Source: CADCVT01 sp035940955
GTDB taxonomy: Bacteria; Actinomycetota; Thermoleophilia; Solirubrobacterales; Solirubrobacteraceae
Length of the DNA: 64,000 nt
Assembly: GCA_035940955.1 (NCBI GenBank)
Contig: DASZEJ010000058.1
Span: forward strand, 26,075-90,074
Direction: 5' to 3'
A model generated the notes under the pieces. That model had not been told where the DNA came from. It worked only from the letters and a program-made list of their open reading frames with translations, and ran no database searches. Position numbers and translations under genes: made by a program. This document shows, in pieces, positions 29,338-37,850 of this stretch (position 1 is its first letter; each line of letters starts with the position of its first letter).

Positions 29338-30437
29338 TAGAACTTGATTCCGCCGTCGGGGATCGTCACGTGCGGGAACACTCGCACGCCGCGCGTCAGG
29401 ACGTTGTCCTCCCCCACTGTCACGCCCTCGCCGAGCACCGCGCCGCCGGTCACCTGGGTCCCGGCGCCGATCCTGGTCCCGGCCGCCACGATGCAGCCGC
29501 GCAGCACGCAGCCGGGGCCGATCTCGGCGCCCTGCATGACCACCGCCCGCTCGACCGTCGCGCCCTCGCCGACCGTCACGCCGTCGCCCAGCACCGCGAG
29601 CGAGCCGACGTGCGCCCCCTCCTCGATCCGCGCCCCGCGCCCCACGACGGCCGGCGGCACGATCCGCCCGGCGGCCTCGACGTCCGGCCCGATCGCCGTG
29701 AAGGTGTCGCCGAGCCGCTCCGTCACGCTGGTCCGGCAGGTGCCCTCGAGGACGTCGAACGTCGCCTGCAGGTAGCGCTCGGGCGTCCCGATGTCGACCC
29801 AGTACGCCTCGTGCGGGAACGCGTACAGCCCGTGGCCGACGAGCTGGGGCCAGACCTCCCGCTCGATCGAGACGTTCCTGTCCGGTTCGATCAGCTCGAC
29901 CACGTCCCTCTCCAGGACATACGCCCCGGCGCTGATGAGGTTCGTGTCGATCGCGTCGGGCGACGGCTTCTCGACGAACCCGCGCACCGAGCGGTCGTCC
30001 TCCAGCCGCACCAGGCCGTACGCGCTGGGGTCGTCCACCGGGACGAGCGCGAGCGTCCCGCGCGCGCCGGTGCGCTCGTGCTGCTCGACCTGCGCGGTGA
30101 GGTCCATGTCGGAGAGCACGTCGCCGTTGAGCATCAGGAAGCGCTCGTCGAGCAGCGACTCGGCGAACTTCAGCGCCCCGCCGGTGCCGCGCGGCTCGGG
30201 CTCCTCGACGTAGCGGATCCGCAGCCCGTAGCGCGAGCCGTCGCCGAGCACCTCGCGCAGCGCGGTCGCCAGGTAGCCCATGAGCATCACGACGTCGTCG
30301 ACGCCGTGCCCGCGCAGCCACTCCAGCATGTAGCCCATCAGAGGCCGGTCGACCAGCGGCACGATCGGCTTGGGGACGGTGGAGGTGAGCGGCCGCAGCC
30401 GCGTGCCCTCCCCTCCGACGAGGATGACCGCCTGCAC
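29337..30437 (-). CDS. Mannose-1-phosphate guanylyltransferase-type sugar nucleotidyltransferase
   Basis: A 366-residue enzyme: an N-terminal Rossmann-like nucleotidyltransferase domain (VILVGGEGTRLRPLTSTVPK, FLMLNGDVLSDMDL, GFVEKPSPDAIDTNLISAGA, YWVDIGTPERYLQATFDVL) and a left-handed beta-helix made of hexapeptide repeats from about residue 245. This layout is that of GMPPB-like GDP-mannose pyrophosphorylases. A glucose-1-phosphate-type specificity cannot be excluded, but the overlap with a phosphomannose isomerase gene favours GTP and mannose-1-phosphate. The start is GTG 30437, 6 bp after ugd. Confidence 0.88.
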   Translation of the reverse strand: MQAVILVGGEGTRLRPLTSTVPKPIVPLVDRPLMGYMLEWLRGHGVDDVVMLMGYLATALREVLGDGSRYGLRIRYVEEPEPRGTGGALKFAESLLDERFLMLNGDVLSDMDLTAQVEQHERTGARGTLALVPVDDPSAYGLVRLEDDRSVRGFVEKPSPDAIDTNLISAGAYVLERDVVELIEPDRNVSIEREVWPQLVGHGLYAFPHEAYWVDIGTPERYLQATFDVLEGTCRTSVTERLGDTFTAIGPDVEAAGRIVPPAVVGRGARIEEGAHVGSLAVLGDGVTVGEGATVERAVVMQGAEIGPGCVLRGCIVAAGTRIGAGTQVTGGAVLGEGVTVGEDNVLTRGVRVFPHVTIPDGGIKF

Positions 30438-30443
30438 GGCCGG

Positions 30444-31814
30444 CTAGCCGGGGCCGGACCCCGTCGAGGCCGGCTGGGCCTGCGCCCCGGCGACCGCGGC
30501 GGGCTCGGCGAGCGGCGCGCCGTCGGCCCGGCGGCCCACGCCGTCGTAGCGCAGGCCGGCAGCGCGGACGGCGCCCGGGTCGAGCGCGTTGCGCCCGTCG
30601 ATCAGCAGGTCGCCGCGCATCGCGGCCGCCACCGCGGCCCAGTCCAGGCGCCGCAGCTCGTCCCACTCGGTCACCAGGACGGCCGCGTCGGCGCCGCGCA
30701 CGCACTCCACGCCGGAGGAGGCGAACTCGACGCCGTGCATGAGCTTGCGCGCCTCCTCCTCGGCAACCGGGTCGTAGGCGACGACCTCGGCGCCCTCGCC
30801 CTGCAGCCGCCCGGCCAGCACGAGCGACGACGCCTCGCGCATGTCGTCGGTATTCGGCTTGAAGGCCAGGCCGAGCAGCGCGATCCGCTTGCCGACGAGC
30901 GAGCCGAGGTGGCGCTTGAGCTTGCCGATCACCCGCCGCTTCTGCAGCTCGTTGACCTCGATGACCGCCGACAGCAGCTGGAAGTGGTAGCCGGAGTTGC
31001 CCGCGAGCTGCTTGAGCGCGCTGACGTCCTTGGGGAAGCACGACCCGCCGAACCCGATCCCGGCCTGCAGGAACTTCGGCCCGATGCGCTCGTCGAGGCC
31101 CATGCCGCGCGCGACCTCGCCGACGTCGGCGCCGGTCTCCTCCGACACGTTGGCGATCTCGTTGATGAACGAGATCTTGGTCGCCAGGAACGCGTTCGAC
31201 GCGAGCTTGACCATCTCGGCCGACGCGACGTCCATCCGCAGGATGTGGGTGTCGAGCGGCCGGTACAGCTCCTCGACCGCGTCGCCGGCCCAGTCGCCCT
31301 CGTCGCCGATCACGACGCGGTCGGGGTGCAGGAAGTCCGCCAGCGCGGAGCCCTCCTTGAGGAACTCCGGGCACGAGACGTAGCGCAGCCCGCCCTTGCC
31401 GGTCTCCTCGAAGCGCCGCCTGATGTGGCGCCCGGTGCCGACCGGGACCGTCGACTTCATGACCAGCGCGTGCTCGTCGGACGCCGGCATCGCGTCGACC
31501 ACCGCGTACACGGCGCTCAGGTCGGCGTCGCCGGAGTACGTCGGCGGCGTGCCGACCGCGACGAACAGCAGCCGCGCGTTGTCGACCGCGTCGGCCAGGT
31601 CGGTCGAGAAGTGCAGCCTTCCCCGGTGCCTGGCCAGCAGCTCCTCGAGCCCCGGCTCGTAGATCGGCACCTCGCCGCGTTGCAGCCGCGCCACCTTCTC
31701 GGCGTCGATGTCGATGCAGAAGACCTCGCTGCCCAGCTCGGCGAAGCCGGCAGCCGTCACCAGCCCGACGTAGCCGGTCCCGATGACGCCGATGGGCTCG
31801 CGCTGCACGCTCAT
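30444..31814 (-). CDS. ugd: UDP-glucose 6-dehydrogenase
   Basis: NAD-dependent oxidation of UDP-glucose to UDP-glucuronate, a precursor of acidic surface polysaccharides; 456 residues. The N-terminal Rossmann motif is GVIGTGYVGLVTAAGFAELG, with VAVGTPPTYSGDADLSAVYA and VMKSTVPVGTGRHIRRRF. The catalytic Cys is in GIGFGGSCFPKDVSALKQLA and the C-terminal UDP-binding half has GLAFKPNTDDMREASSLVLA. About 35 C-terminal residues (GAPLAEPAAVAGAQAQPAST...) form a low-complexity tail. Member of the envelope-polymer cluster; its UDP-glucose substrate would come from the pyrophosphorylase at 20.9-22.2 kb. Confidence 0.95.
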   Translation of the reverse strand: MSVQREPIGVIGTGYVGLVTAAGFAELGSEVFCIDIDAEKVARLQRGEVPIYEPGLEELLARHRGRLHFSTDLADAVDNARLLFVAVGTPPTYSGDADLSAVYAVVDAMPASDEHALVMKSTVPVGTGRHIRRRFEETGKGGLRYVSCPEFLKEGSALADFLHPDRVVIGDEGDWAGDAVEELYRPLDTHILRMDVASAEMVKLASNAFLATKISFINEIANVSEETGADVGEVARGMGLDERIGPKFLQAGIGFGGSCFPKDVSALKQLAGNSGYHFQLLSAVIEVNELQKRRVIGKLKRHLGSLVGKRIALLGLAFKPNTDDMREASSLVLAGRLQGEGAEVVAYDPVAEEEARKLMHGVEFASSGVECVRGADAAVLVTEWDELRRLDWAAVAAAMRGDLLIDGRNALDPGAVRAAGLRYDGVGRRADGAPLAEPAAVAGAQAQPASTGSGPG

Positions 31815-31829
31815 GGGGAGCGGGGAAGG

Positions 31830-33347
31830 CTATCCGGCGCGCCCGACCCGCGTCAGCGACCGGGCGATGGCGATCATCTGCCGGTTGGTGAGCGAGCGCA
31901 GCAGCGTGTTGGCCACCCAGTAGACGGCTCGGTCCGTCCGCCACGCGACCATCCGCAGCCGGCTGCCGTCGCGGAACAGCAGCAGCTTGCGGCCGTCGAC
32001 CACGCGCTCCTCGGACGGGCTGTCGAGGATCGGCGGGTCCTTCCAGGCCATGCCCTGGATCCCGTAGTACTCGCCCAGCCCGGGCGCCTCGACCACCATG
32101 CGGTACGCGCGGTGCAGCTTCTTGGCCTCGTCGTAGATCCCGTAGCTGCGCGGGGCGCTGCGGCTGAAGCCGTCCCAGTAGCGGCTGCCCTTGCGCATGA
32201 GCCGCGGGTAGTAGACGGGGAACGGGATCTTCGGCGCGAGGATCACCGCCTGGTCCTCGCCGGGCAGCTTGGCGGCGACGAGCCCGGGCACGTCGGAGCT
32301 GCGCCGCTTGCGCCGCTGCGGCCTGCGTTCGCGCGGCTTCGTCGGGCCGGTCGGCCCCTCGGAGGCCTCCGCGTTGAGGAACTCGTCCTTGACCTTCTTC
32401 AGCGCGCTGGGGCCGATCGTCACGTACTCGGTGCCGATCTCGCCGCGGAACTTCACGCGCCGCAGCGGGTCGCGCGAGGACTCGTACGCGAGCTTCAGCA
32501 GCCGCAGGATCGCCGTCGTGGAGCGGATGTCGGTGTCGGTGTAGCGGCCGAACAGCTCGAGCAGCCGCTCGCGGTCGCGGAACAGCTCGCCCACGCCGGT
32601 CTGGTCCTTGGCCAGCGAGAGGAAGTGCTGCTGGCGCGCGCCGCGGACGATGTCGGTGTCGAGGTGGCGGAAGCGCACGAAGTCGAGCGCGTCCTGCCCG
32701 CACAGCTTCTGGTAGCCCGGCTTGATGTCGATCGACGCGTACTTCGTGGCGCTGAGGACCGGCGGGCTGTTGTCGTTGAAGTAGCGCCGGTCGACGTCGA
32801 CGTAGAAGCACCCGAGCCGGTCGACCGCCTTGCGGAACGCCCCGAAGTTGATGTTGATGACGTGGTGGATCGGGAACGGCTCGCCGTCCGCCGAGCGCAT
32901 CAGCTCCTTGAGCTTGCGGATCGTCGCCGACGGGCCGCCGATCGCGTACGCGGCGTTGATCTTGTCCGAGTAGATCCCGTTCGGCCCCCGGTAGCGGACC
33001 TTCAGGTCGCGCGGGACGCTGAGGACCGCCGTCGCCTCCTCCGACGGGTCGAGCCGCACGAGGATGATCGTGTCCGAGCGCGGCCTGATGCCCATCTTGC
33101 GGTCGGCGTAGCGGCGGTCGGAGCCGAGCACGAGGATCGTCTGCGGCTCGCCCGGGTCGACCTCCTCGAGCACGCCCTCCTCGATGTCGATCTTCGTGCC
33201 GAACCGGTTGAACGCGTCGACGGCGTCGTCGAACTCGAGCAGCAGCGCGGTCGCGGTGCCGGCGCCGGTGAGGAAGACGATCGTCGCCATCGCGGCGAGG
33301 AAGCGCTTCCACATGCCCCACGCCAGGCGGGGCGGCTCGTCCGTCAC
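31830..33347 (-). CDS. LytR-CpsA-Psr family cell-wall polymer ligase (first paralog)
   Basis: LCP enzymes transfer lipid-linked glycopolymers onto peptidoglycan outside the membrane. The 505-residue protein has a single N-terminal anchor (FLAAMATIVFLTGAGTATAL at about 15-35). The LCP domain (about 70-245) shows ILVLGSDRR, PRSDTIILVRLDP, VLSVPRDLKVRY, KINAAYAIGG and GQDALDFVRFRHLDTDIVRG with the catalytic Arg-rich set. A further region of about 130 residues ends YWVANTLLRSLTNRQMIAIA, a tail shared with the next gene. The GTG start at 33347 overlaps the stop of the upstream paralog (GTGA). Confidence 0.92.
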   Translation of the reverse strand: MTDEPPRLAWGMWKRFLAAMATIVFLTGAGTATALLLEFDDAVDAFNRFGTKIDIEEGVLEEVDPGEPQTILVLGSDRRYADRKMGIRPRSDTIILVRLDPSEEATAVLSVPRDLKVRYRGPNGIYSDKINAAYAIGGPSATIRKLKELMRSADGEPFPIHHVININFGAFRKAVDRLGCFYVDVDRRYFNDNSPPVLSATKYASIDIKPGYQKLCGQDALDFVRFRHLDTDIVRGARQQHFLSLAKDQTGVGELFRDRERLLELFGRYTDTDIRSTTAILRLLKLAYESSRDPLRRVKFRGEIGTEYVTIGPSALKKVKDEFLNAEASEGPTGPTKPRERRPQRRKRRSSDVPGLVAAKLPGEDQAVILAPKIPFPVYYPRLMRKGSRYWDGFSRSAPRSYGIYDEAKKLHRAYRMVVEAPGLGEYYGIQGMAWKDPPILDSPSEERVVDGRKLLLFRDGSRLRMVAWRTDRAVYWVANTLLRSLTNRQMIAIARSLTRVGRAG

Positions 33348-34858
33348 GGGCGCCTCCCGAGCCCCGAGGAGGTCAGCGACGCCGCGAGGGCGAGCATCTG
33401 GTCGTCGCGCAGCTTCATCGTCAGCGTGTTCGAGATCCAGTAGGCGCCGGCGCTCGTCCTCCAGGCGACGAACCGCAGCCGCTTGCCGCTGCGGAACAGC
33501 TCGAGCCGCTTGCCGCCGACCCGCCGGACGGCGCTGGGGTGCGCCAGCAGCGGAGGCGTGCGCCAGATCGTGCCCTGCACACCGTAGTACGCGCCCTCGA
33601 CGACAGACTCCACCAGCGTCAGGCGGTACGCCCACTGCGGCCGGCCCGCGCGGTCGCGCAGGCGGTACACGCGCGGGTTCTGCTGCTCGGCGTAGCGGCC
33701 CGCGGCGGTCAGGTAGGCGGGGAACCGGAGCGGGATGGCGAGGCGGTCGCGCCGCCGCGCGCGGCGCGCGACCTCCCGGCCCGCGGCGCGGGCGTCGACC
33801 ATCTCGCCCGACCTCACAAGCCCCGCGAGCGTCCTCGGCCGGGGCCGGCGCGCCGCGCGCGGCGCGGCGGCCCGCCCCTCGCGCTCGCCGCCGCCGTCCA
33901 TGAACGCGTCGACGGCCCCGGCGATCTGGTCGGGCGTCGACTCGACGTAGTCGACCATCTGCCCGCCCACCGGCAGCTTGACGAACGTGCCGGGGAACTC
34001 GACCTGCCGCACCGGCCGCTCGGCGGAGTACAGCGCGAGCTGCAGGAGCCGGAGGAACCCCCGGCGTGTCGAGAGCGCCGGGTCGGTCTCGGAGTGCTCG
34101 CCGAAGATCCGCGCGAGCTTCTCGCGGTCGCCGATCAGCCCGCTCGTGCTGAGCTGGTCCTTGGCGGCGCGCAGGAAGTCCTGCTGGCGCGCGGCGCGCA
34201 CGAGGTCGTCGTCGCCGTGGCGGAAGCGCACGTAGTCGAGCGCGTCCTGCCCGCACAGCCGCTGGTAGCCGGCGGGCACGTCGATCTCGGCGAACCGCTC
34301 GCCGGGCGGCAGGCCCTCGTTCGAGTGGTAGTAGCGCCGGTCGACGTCGACGTAGAAGCACCCGAGCGCGTTGACCGCCTCGCGGAAGCCGCCGAAGTGG
34401 ACGTTGACGACGTGGTGGACCTTGATCCCCGTCACCGCGCGCAGCGTCTTGACGGTCAGCGCCGCGCCGCCGAGCGCGTACGCGTTGTTCATCTTGTCCA
34501 TCCCGTAGCCGGGGATCTCGACGCGCAGGTCGCGCGGGACCGACATCACCGTCGTGGCGTCCGCGCCGGCGTCGAGGCGGACCAGCATCATCGTGTCCGA
34601 CCGCGCCCTGTCGCCGTTGTGCTTGTCGATCCAGCGCCGGTCGGAGCCGAGCAGGAGCAGCGTCTGGGGCTTGCCGGGCTTGGTCTGCTCGAGGTCGCGC
34701 GGCGGGACGATCGGCGGCCCCGGATCGGGCGGCGGCGTGATGTCGTCGATCTCGGCGAACAGCTTGGTCGCCGTCGCGCCCGCGGTGAAGAGGACGATGA
34801 GCACGCCCGCGAGCAGCGACCGCAGCAGGCTGCGGTCGCGTCCGGGCGCGTCGTTCAC
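33344..34858 (-). CDS. LytR-CpsA-Psr family cell-wall polymer ligase (second paralog)
   Basis: A 504-residue paralog of its neighbour with the same plan: N-terminal anchor (LLAGVLIVLFTAGATATKLF), LCP domain with LLLGSDRRWIDKHNGDRARS, MSVPRDLRVEIPGYG, KMNNAYALGG and GQDALDYVRFRHGDDDLVRA, then a basic linker (AAAPRAARRPRPRT) and the same C-terminal domain (AYRLTLVESVVEGAYYGVQG ... YWISNTLTMKLRDDQMLALA). Two complete paralogs side by side may attach different polymers or act at different sites. The GTG start overlaps the stop of the M20 peptidase gene by GTGA. Confidence 0.92.
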   Translation of the reverse strand: MNDAPGRDRSLLRSLLAGVLIVLFTAGATATKLFAEIDDITPPPDPGPPIVPPRDLEQTKPGKPQTLLLLGSDRRWIDKHNGDRARSDTMMLVRLDAGADATTVMSVPRDLRVEIPGYGMDKMNNAYALGGAALTVKTLRAVTGIKVHHVVNVHFGGFREAVNALGCFYVDVDRRYYHSNEGLPPGERFAEIDVPAGYQRLCGQDALDYVRFRHGDDDLVRAARQQDFLRAAKDQLSTSGLIGDREKLARIFGEHSETDPALSTRRGFLRLLQLALYSAERPVRQVEFPGTFVKLPVGGQMVDYVESTPDQIAGAVDAFMDGGGEREGRAAAPRAARRPRPRTLAGLVRSGEMVDARAAGREVARRARRRDRLAIPLRFPAYLTAAGRYAEQQNPRVYRLRDRAGRPQWAYRLTLVESVVEGAYYGVQGTIWRTPPLLAHPSAVRRVGGKRLELFRSGKRLRFVAWRTSAGAYWISNTLTMKLRDDQMLALAASLTSSGLGRRP

Positions 34859-35994
34859 GGACGGCCGCCCTCGACCGCTCGCAGCTCGGCCTGCTGCCCG
34901 TCCGGCTGCGCGAGGCGCGCGGGCAGGGCGGCGACGAAGTCGGCGAGCGCGAGCCGGTAGCTCGTCAGCGAGGAGATCGACACCCACTCGTCGGGCCCGT
35001 GGTGGCCGGCGCCGACCGGCCCGAACTCGACCGCGGGGATGCCCTGGTCGAGGAACGTCGTCGCGTCCGACGCGCCGTCGCGCCCGACGCTCAGCGTCTC
35101 GACGCCCGCGGTGCGGCGCGCGGCCTCGCGCAGCGCCAGCACGTACGGGTTCGTGCGCGAGACGACCGCGGGCTTCCACATCGTGCACTTCTCGATCTCG
35201 ACGTCCGGGATCTCGCGGATCTGCGCGAGGATCGCGCCCGGGTCCTGGTTCGGGAGGTAGCGGATGTCGACGTCCATCTCGCAGCAGTCCGGCACCTTGT
35301 TGAACGCGTCGCCGCCGGCGATCCGCGCCAGGTTGATCGAGGGGCGGTCGAAGAGGTCCGACGACTCGCGGCTGAAGGGCAGGGTCTCGATTCGACGGAA
35401 CGCGTCGTGGGCCTTCAGGATCGCGTTGTCGCCGAGCCACGGCGTCGAGCCGTGGGCGGCGGTGCCGCTGACGCCGAGGCGCAGCGCGAGCACGCCCTTG
35501 GCCTGCACGCCGATGTGCAGGTCGGTCGGCTCGCCGGTGATCGCGAAGTCGCCGCGCAGGCCCTCGCGCATCAGCCAGTCGATCGCGTGGGTCTCGACGT
35601 CCTCGGACTCCTCGTCGGGCACGCACACGAACCGCACGCGCACGCCGTCCTGGTCGGCCATGTCGCGGACCGCGCACATCATCGCGGCGAGGCCGCCCTT
35701 CATGTCGTAGGCGCCGCGGCCGATCAGGCGGTCGCCCTCGACGCGGGGCTCGAACTGCTCGGGGTGCGCGGGGACGACGTCGATGTGCCCGTGCAGGATC
35801 ACCGTCGGGGCGCCCGCGTCGGCGGGCGCGCCCACGTCGGCGACGATCACCGGGAGGCCGTCGTACTCGTGCTCGCGCACCGCGATGTCGCGGGCCTCCA
35901 GCCAGCCCTTGACGAACCCGGCGCCGCTGCGCAGGCCGTCCGGCGTGGAGGTGTCGGTGGCGATCAGGCGCTCGGCGAGTACGCGTTCGTCCAT
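34855..35994 (-). CDS. M20 family metallopeptidase (ArgE/DapE-like)
   Basis: A 379-residue zinc amidohydrolase. The metal ligands fall in ILHGHIDVVPAHPEQFEPRV, GRGAYDMKGGLAAMMCAVRD, VPDEESED, AITGEPTDLHIGVQAKG and GPVGAGHHGPDEWVSISSL, a complete M20 di-zinc set. A lid domain (about 185-290) includes the GTAAHGSTPWLGDNAIL dimer region. The substrate could be N-acetylornithine, N-succinyl-diaminopimelate or another N-acyl amino acid. Its position leading the LCP and sugar-nucleotide genes would suit a wall precursor, but that is inference. ATG 35994 is used; it is divergent from the HD-GYP gene across 23 bp. Confidence 0.9.
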   Translation of the reverse strand: MDERVLAERLIATDTSTPDGLRSGAGFVKGWLEARDIAVREHEYDGLPVIVADVGAPADAGAPTVILHGHIDVVPAHPEQFEPRVEGDRLIGRGAYDMKGGLAAMMCAVRDMADQDGVRVRFVCVPDEESEDVETHAIDWLMREGLRGDFAITGEPTDLHIGVQAKGVLALRLGVSGTAAHGSTPWLGDNAILKAHDAFRRIETLPFSRESSDLFDRPSINLARIAGGDAFNKVPDCCEMDVDIRYLPNQDPGAILAQIREIPDVEIEKCTMWKPAVVSRTNPYVLALREAARRTAGVETLSVGRDGASDATTFLDQGIPAVEFGPVGAGHHGPDEWVSISSLTSYRLALADFVAALPARLAQPDGQQAELRAVEGGRP

Positions 35995-36017
35995 CGGCCG
36001 ATCGAGTCTAGAGGGGG

Positions 36018-37850
36018 GTGCGCGCGGGTACCCCCGTCGCCGTGGGGGGGCGCAGCTTGAGCCGGACGCTCGCCGCCGTCGCTGCCGCGCTGCTCGTCGC
36101 CGCGATGGTGGCGCTGCTCGTGCAGGCGACCAGCACCGAGGCGACGATCGTCGCCGAGGCCGAGACGGCGCTGTGGTGGCTCGGCGCGGCGCTGGCCGGC
36201 GGGGCGCTCGCGCTGTGGGCGTGGTGGCAGGCCGAGCGGCGCGCGGGCGGCCGCGACGCCGAGGTGGACGCCGCGCGGCACGAGGTCGAGCGCGCGCGGC
36301 TGCGGCGCGACCGCGAGCAGGAGGTCAACCGCGAGCTGCGGCGCAGGATCGCGGAGCTGCAGGCCGAGCGCGGGGCGCTCGGGCAGTGGCGCGACGTACC
36401 GACGCTCGTGCTCCAGACCGCGGTCGCGCTGACCGAGGCCGAGAAGGGGATCCTGCTGGCGGACGACGGCCGCGGCGACCTGGAGGTCGCCGCGCACAGC
36501 GGCTTCGACGACGACCCGCGGCTCGACCGCCTGGCCGAGCGCTTCGGCGGCGAGGCGCTCGAGCGCGACGAGACGCTGCGCGAGGAGGAGCTGCTCGCCG
36601 TGCCCATCTACGTGCGCGACGAGCTGAGCGGCGTGATCGTGTGCGTCGGCGGCGACTTCTCCGCGATGGAGGACGAGGTGCTGCTCGCGCTCGGCGACCA
36701 CGCCGGCGCGATCCTGCACAACGCGCGGCTGCACGGCGAGCTGCGCGGCGCGTACCTGGCGACGGTGACGCTGCTCGCGGAGGCGATCCAGGCGAAGGAC
36801 CCGTTCCTGCGCGGGCACTCCGAGGAGGTGTCCGAGTACGTCGGCGCCGTCGCCGACCGGCTCGACGTGGACGGCGAGCGGCGCGAGCGGCTCGTGTTCG
36901 GCTCGCTGCTGCACGACGTCGGGAAGATCGGGATCAGCGAGCGCATCCTCCACAAGCCCGGGCGGCTGACCCCGGAGGAGCTCGCGATCGTCCAGCTGCA
37001 CCCGCGGATCGGCTACCGGCTGGTCGAGCAGGTGCCCGCCCTGGAGCCGATGGCGCCGGCGATCCTGCACCACCACGAGCGCTACGACGGCGACGGCTAC
37101 CCCAGCGGCCTGCGCGGCGAGCAGATCCCGCTGGAGGCGCGGATCATCGCCGTGGCCGACGCGTTCAGCGCGATGACCGCCGACCGGCCGTACCGCGACC
37201 GGATGCCGCTGGAGGAGGCGTGCGCCGAGCTCGAGCGCAACGCCGGGACGCAGTTCGACCCCGAGATCGTGCGCGTGTTCGTCGAGGAGGTCCGCAGGGC
37301 GCCCCCGGAGGGCGGCGACCGGCTGGCCTCCGCGCTCGACGACGCCGAGCTGCAGATCCACCGCGAGGAGCGCGAGCCGGTGCTCGGCTCCGCGGCCCTC
37401 GCGCTGACCGACAGCCTCACGCTGCTCTACTCGCACCGGCACCTGCACGAGGCCGCGGCGGCCGAGGCCGAGCGCGCGCGGGTCCAGGGCGATAGCTTCG
37501 TCGTCGTGCTCGCCGCGCTGGACGCCGTCGCCGGGATCAACGCCGCCAGCGGCTACGCGGAGGGCGACGCGGTGCTGCGCCGCGCGGCGCGGGCGCTGAG
37601 CGCGGTGGCGGTGCGCCAGGGCGCGACGGCCGCGCGCGAGAGCGGCGTGACGCTCGCGCTGCTCGTGCCGGGGTCGCGCGCCGGCGACGAGGACGCGCTG
37701 GCCGGCGACGTCGCGGCGGCGCTGCGCGAGGCGGCCGGCGAGGGGGTCCGGGTGGCCGCCGCGCGGTGGCAGCCGGGCGAGGACGGCGACGCGGTGATCG
37801 CGCGGGCGCGGAAGGCGCTCGGCGCGGGCGCCGGCGCCGGGCGGACGTGA
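36018..37850 (+). CDS. Membrane GAF/HD-GYP protein with a degenerate GGDEF-like C-terminus
   Basis: A 610-residue signalling protein: two N-terminal helices (about 16-35 and 50-67), a coiled coil, a GAF domain (about 130-240), an HD-GYP c-di-GMP phosphodiesterase domain (about 245-420) and a C-terminal region (about 455-605). The HD-GYP signature is complete: GHSEEVSEYVG, LLHDVGKIGI, HHHERYDGDGYPSGLRGEQI and ADAFSAMTADRPYR. The end begins ALTDSLTLLYSHRHLHEAAA like a GGDEF domain but has no GGDEF motif, so no cyclase activity is expected. The start is GTG 36018 (GTG 36042 possible). Downstream genes are coupled by NTGA overlaps. Confidence 0.92.
   Translation: MRAGTPVAVGGRSLSRTLAAVAAALLVAAMVALLVQATSTEATIVAEAETALWWLGAALAGGALALWAWWQAERRAGGRDAEVDAARHEVERARLRRDREQEVNRELRRRIAELQAERGALGQWRDVPTLVLQTAVALTEAEKGILLADDGRGDLEVAAHSGFDDDPRLDRLAERFGGEALERDETLREEELLAVPIYVRDELSGVIVCVGGDFSAMEDEVLLALGDHAGAILHNARLHGELRGAYLATVTLLAEAIQAKDPFLRGHSEEVSEYVGAVADRLDVDGERRERLVFGSLLHDVGKIGISERILHKPGRLTPEELAIVQLHPRIGYRLVEQVPALEPMAPAILHHHERYDGDGYPSGLRGEQIPLEARIIAVADAFSAMTADRPYRDRMPLEEACAELERNAGTQFDPEIVRVFVEEVRRAPPEGGDRLASALDDAELQIHREEREPVLGSAALALTDSLTLLYSHRHLHEAAAAEAERARVQGDSFVVVLAALDAVAGINAASGYAEGDAVLRRAARALSAVAVRQGATAARESGVTLALLVPGSRAGDEDALAGDVAAALREAAGEGVRVAAARWQPGEDGDAVIARARKALGAGAGAGRT

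Noticed and set aside
29370..33443. A 1,357-codon plus-strand frame over the sugar-nucleotide and LCP genes
   Set aside because: Antisense shadow of ugd, the guanylyltransferase and an LCP gene, all firmly identified on the minus strand.
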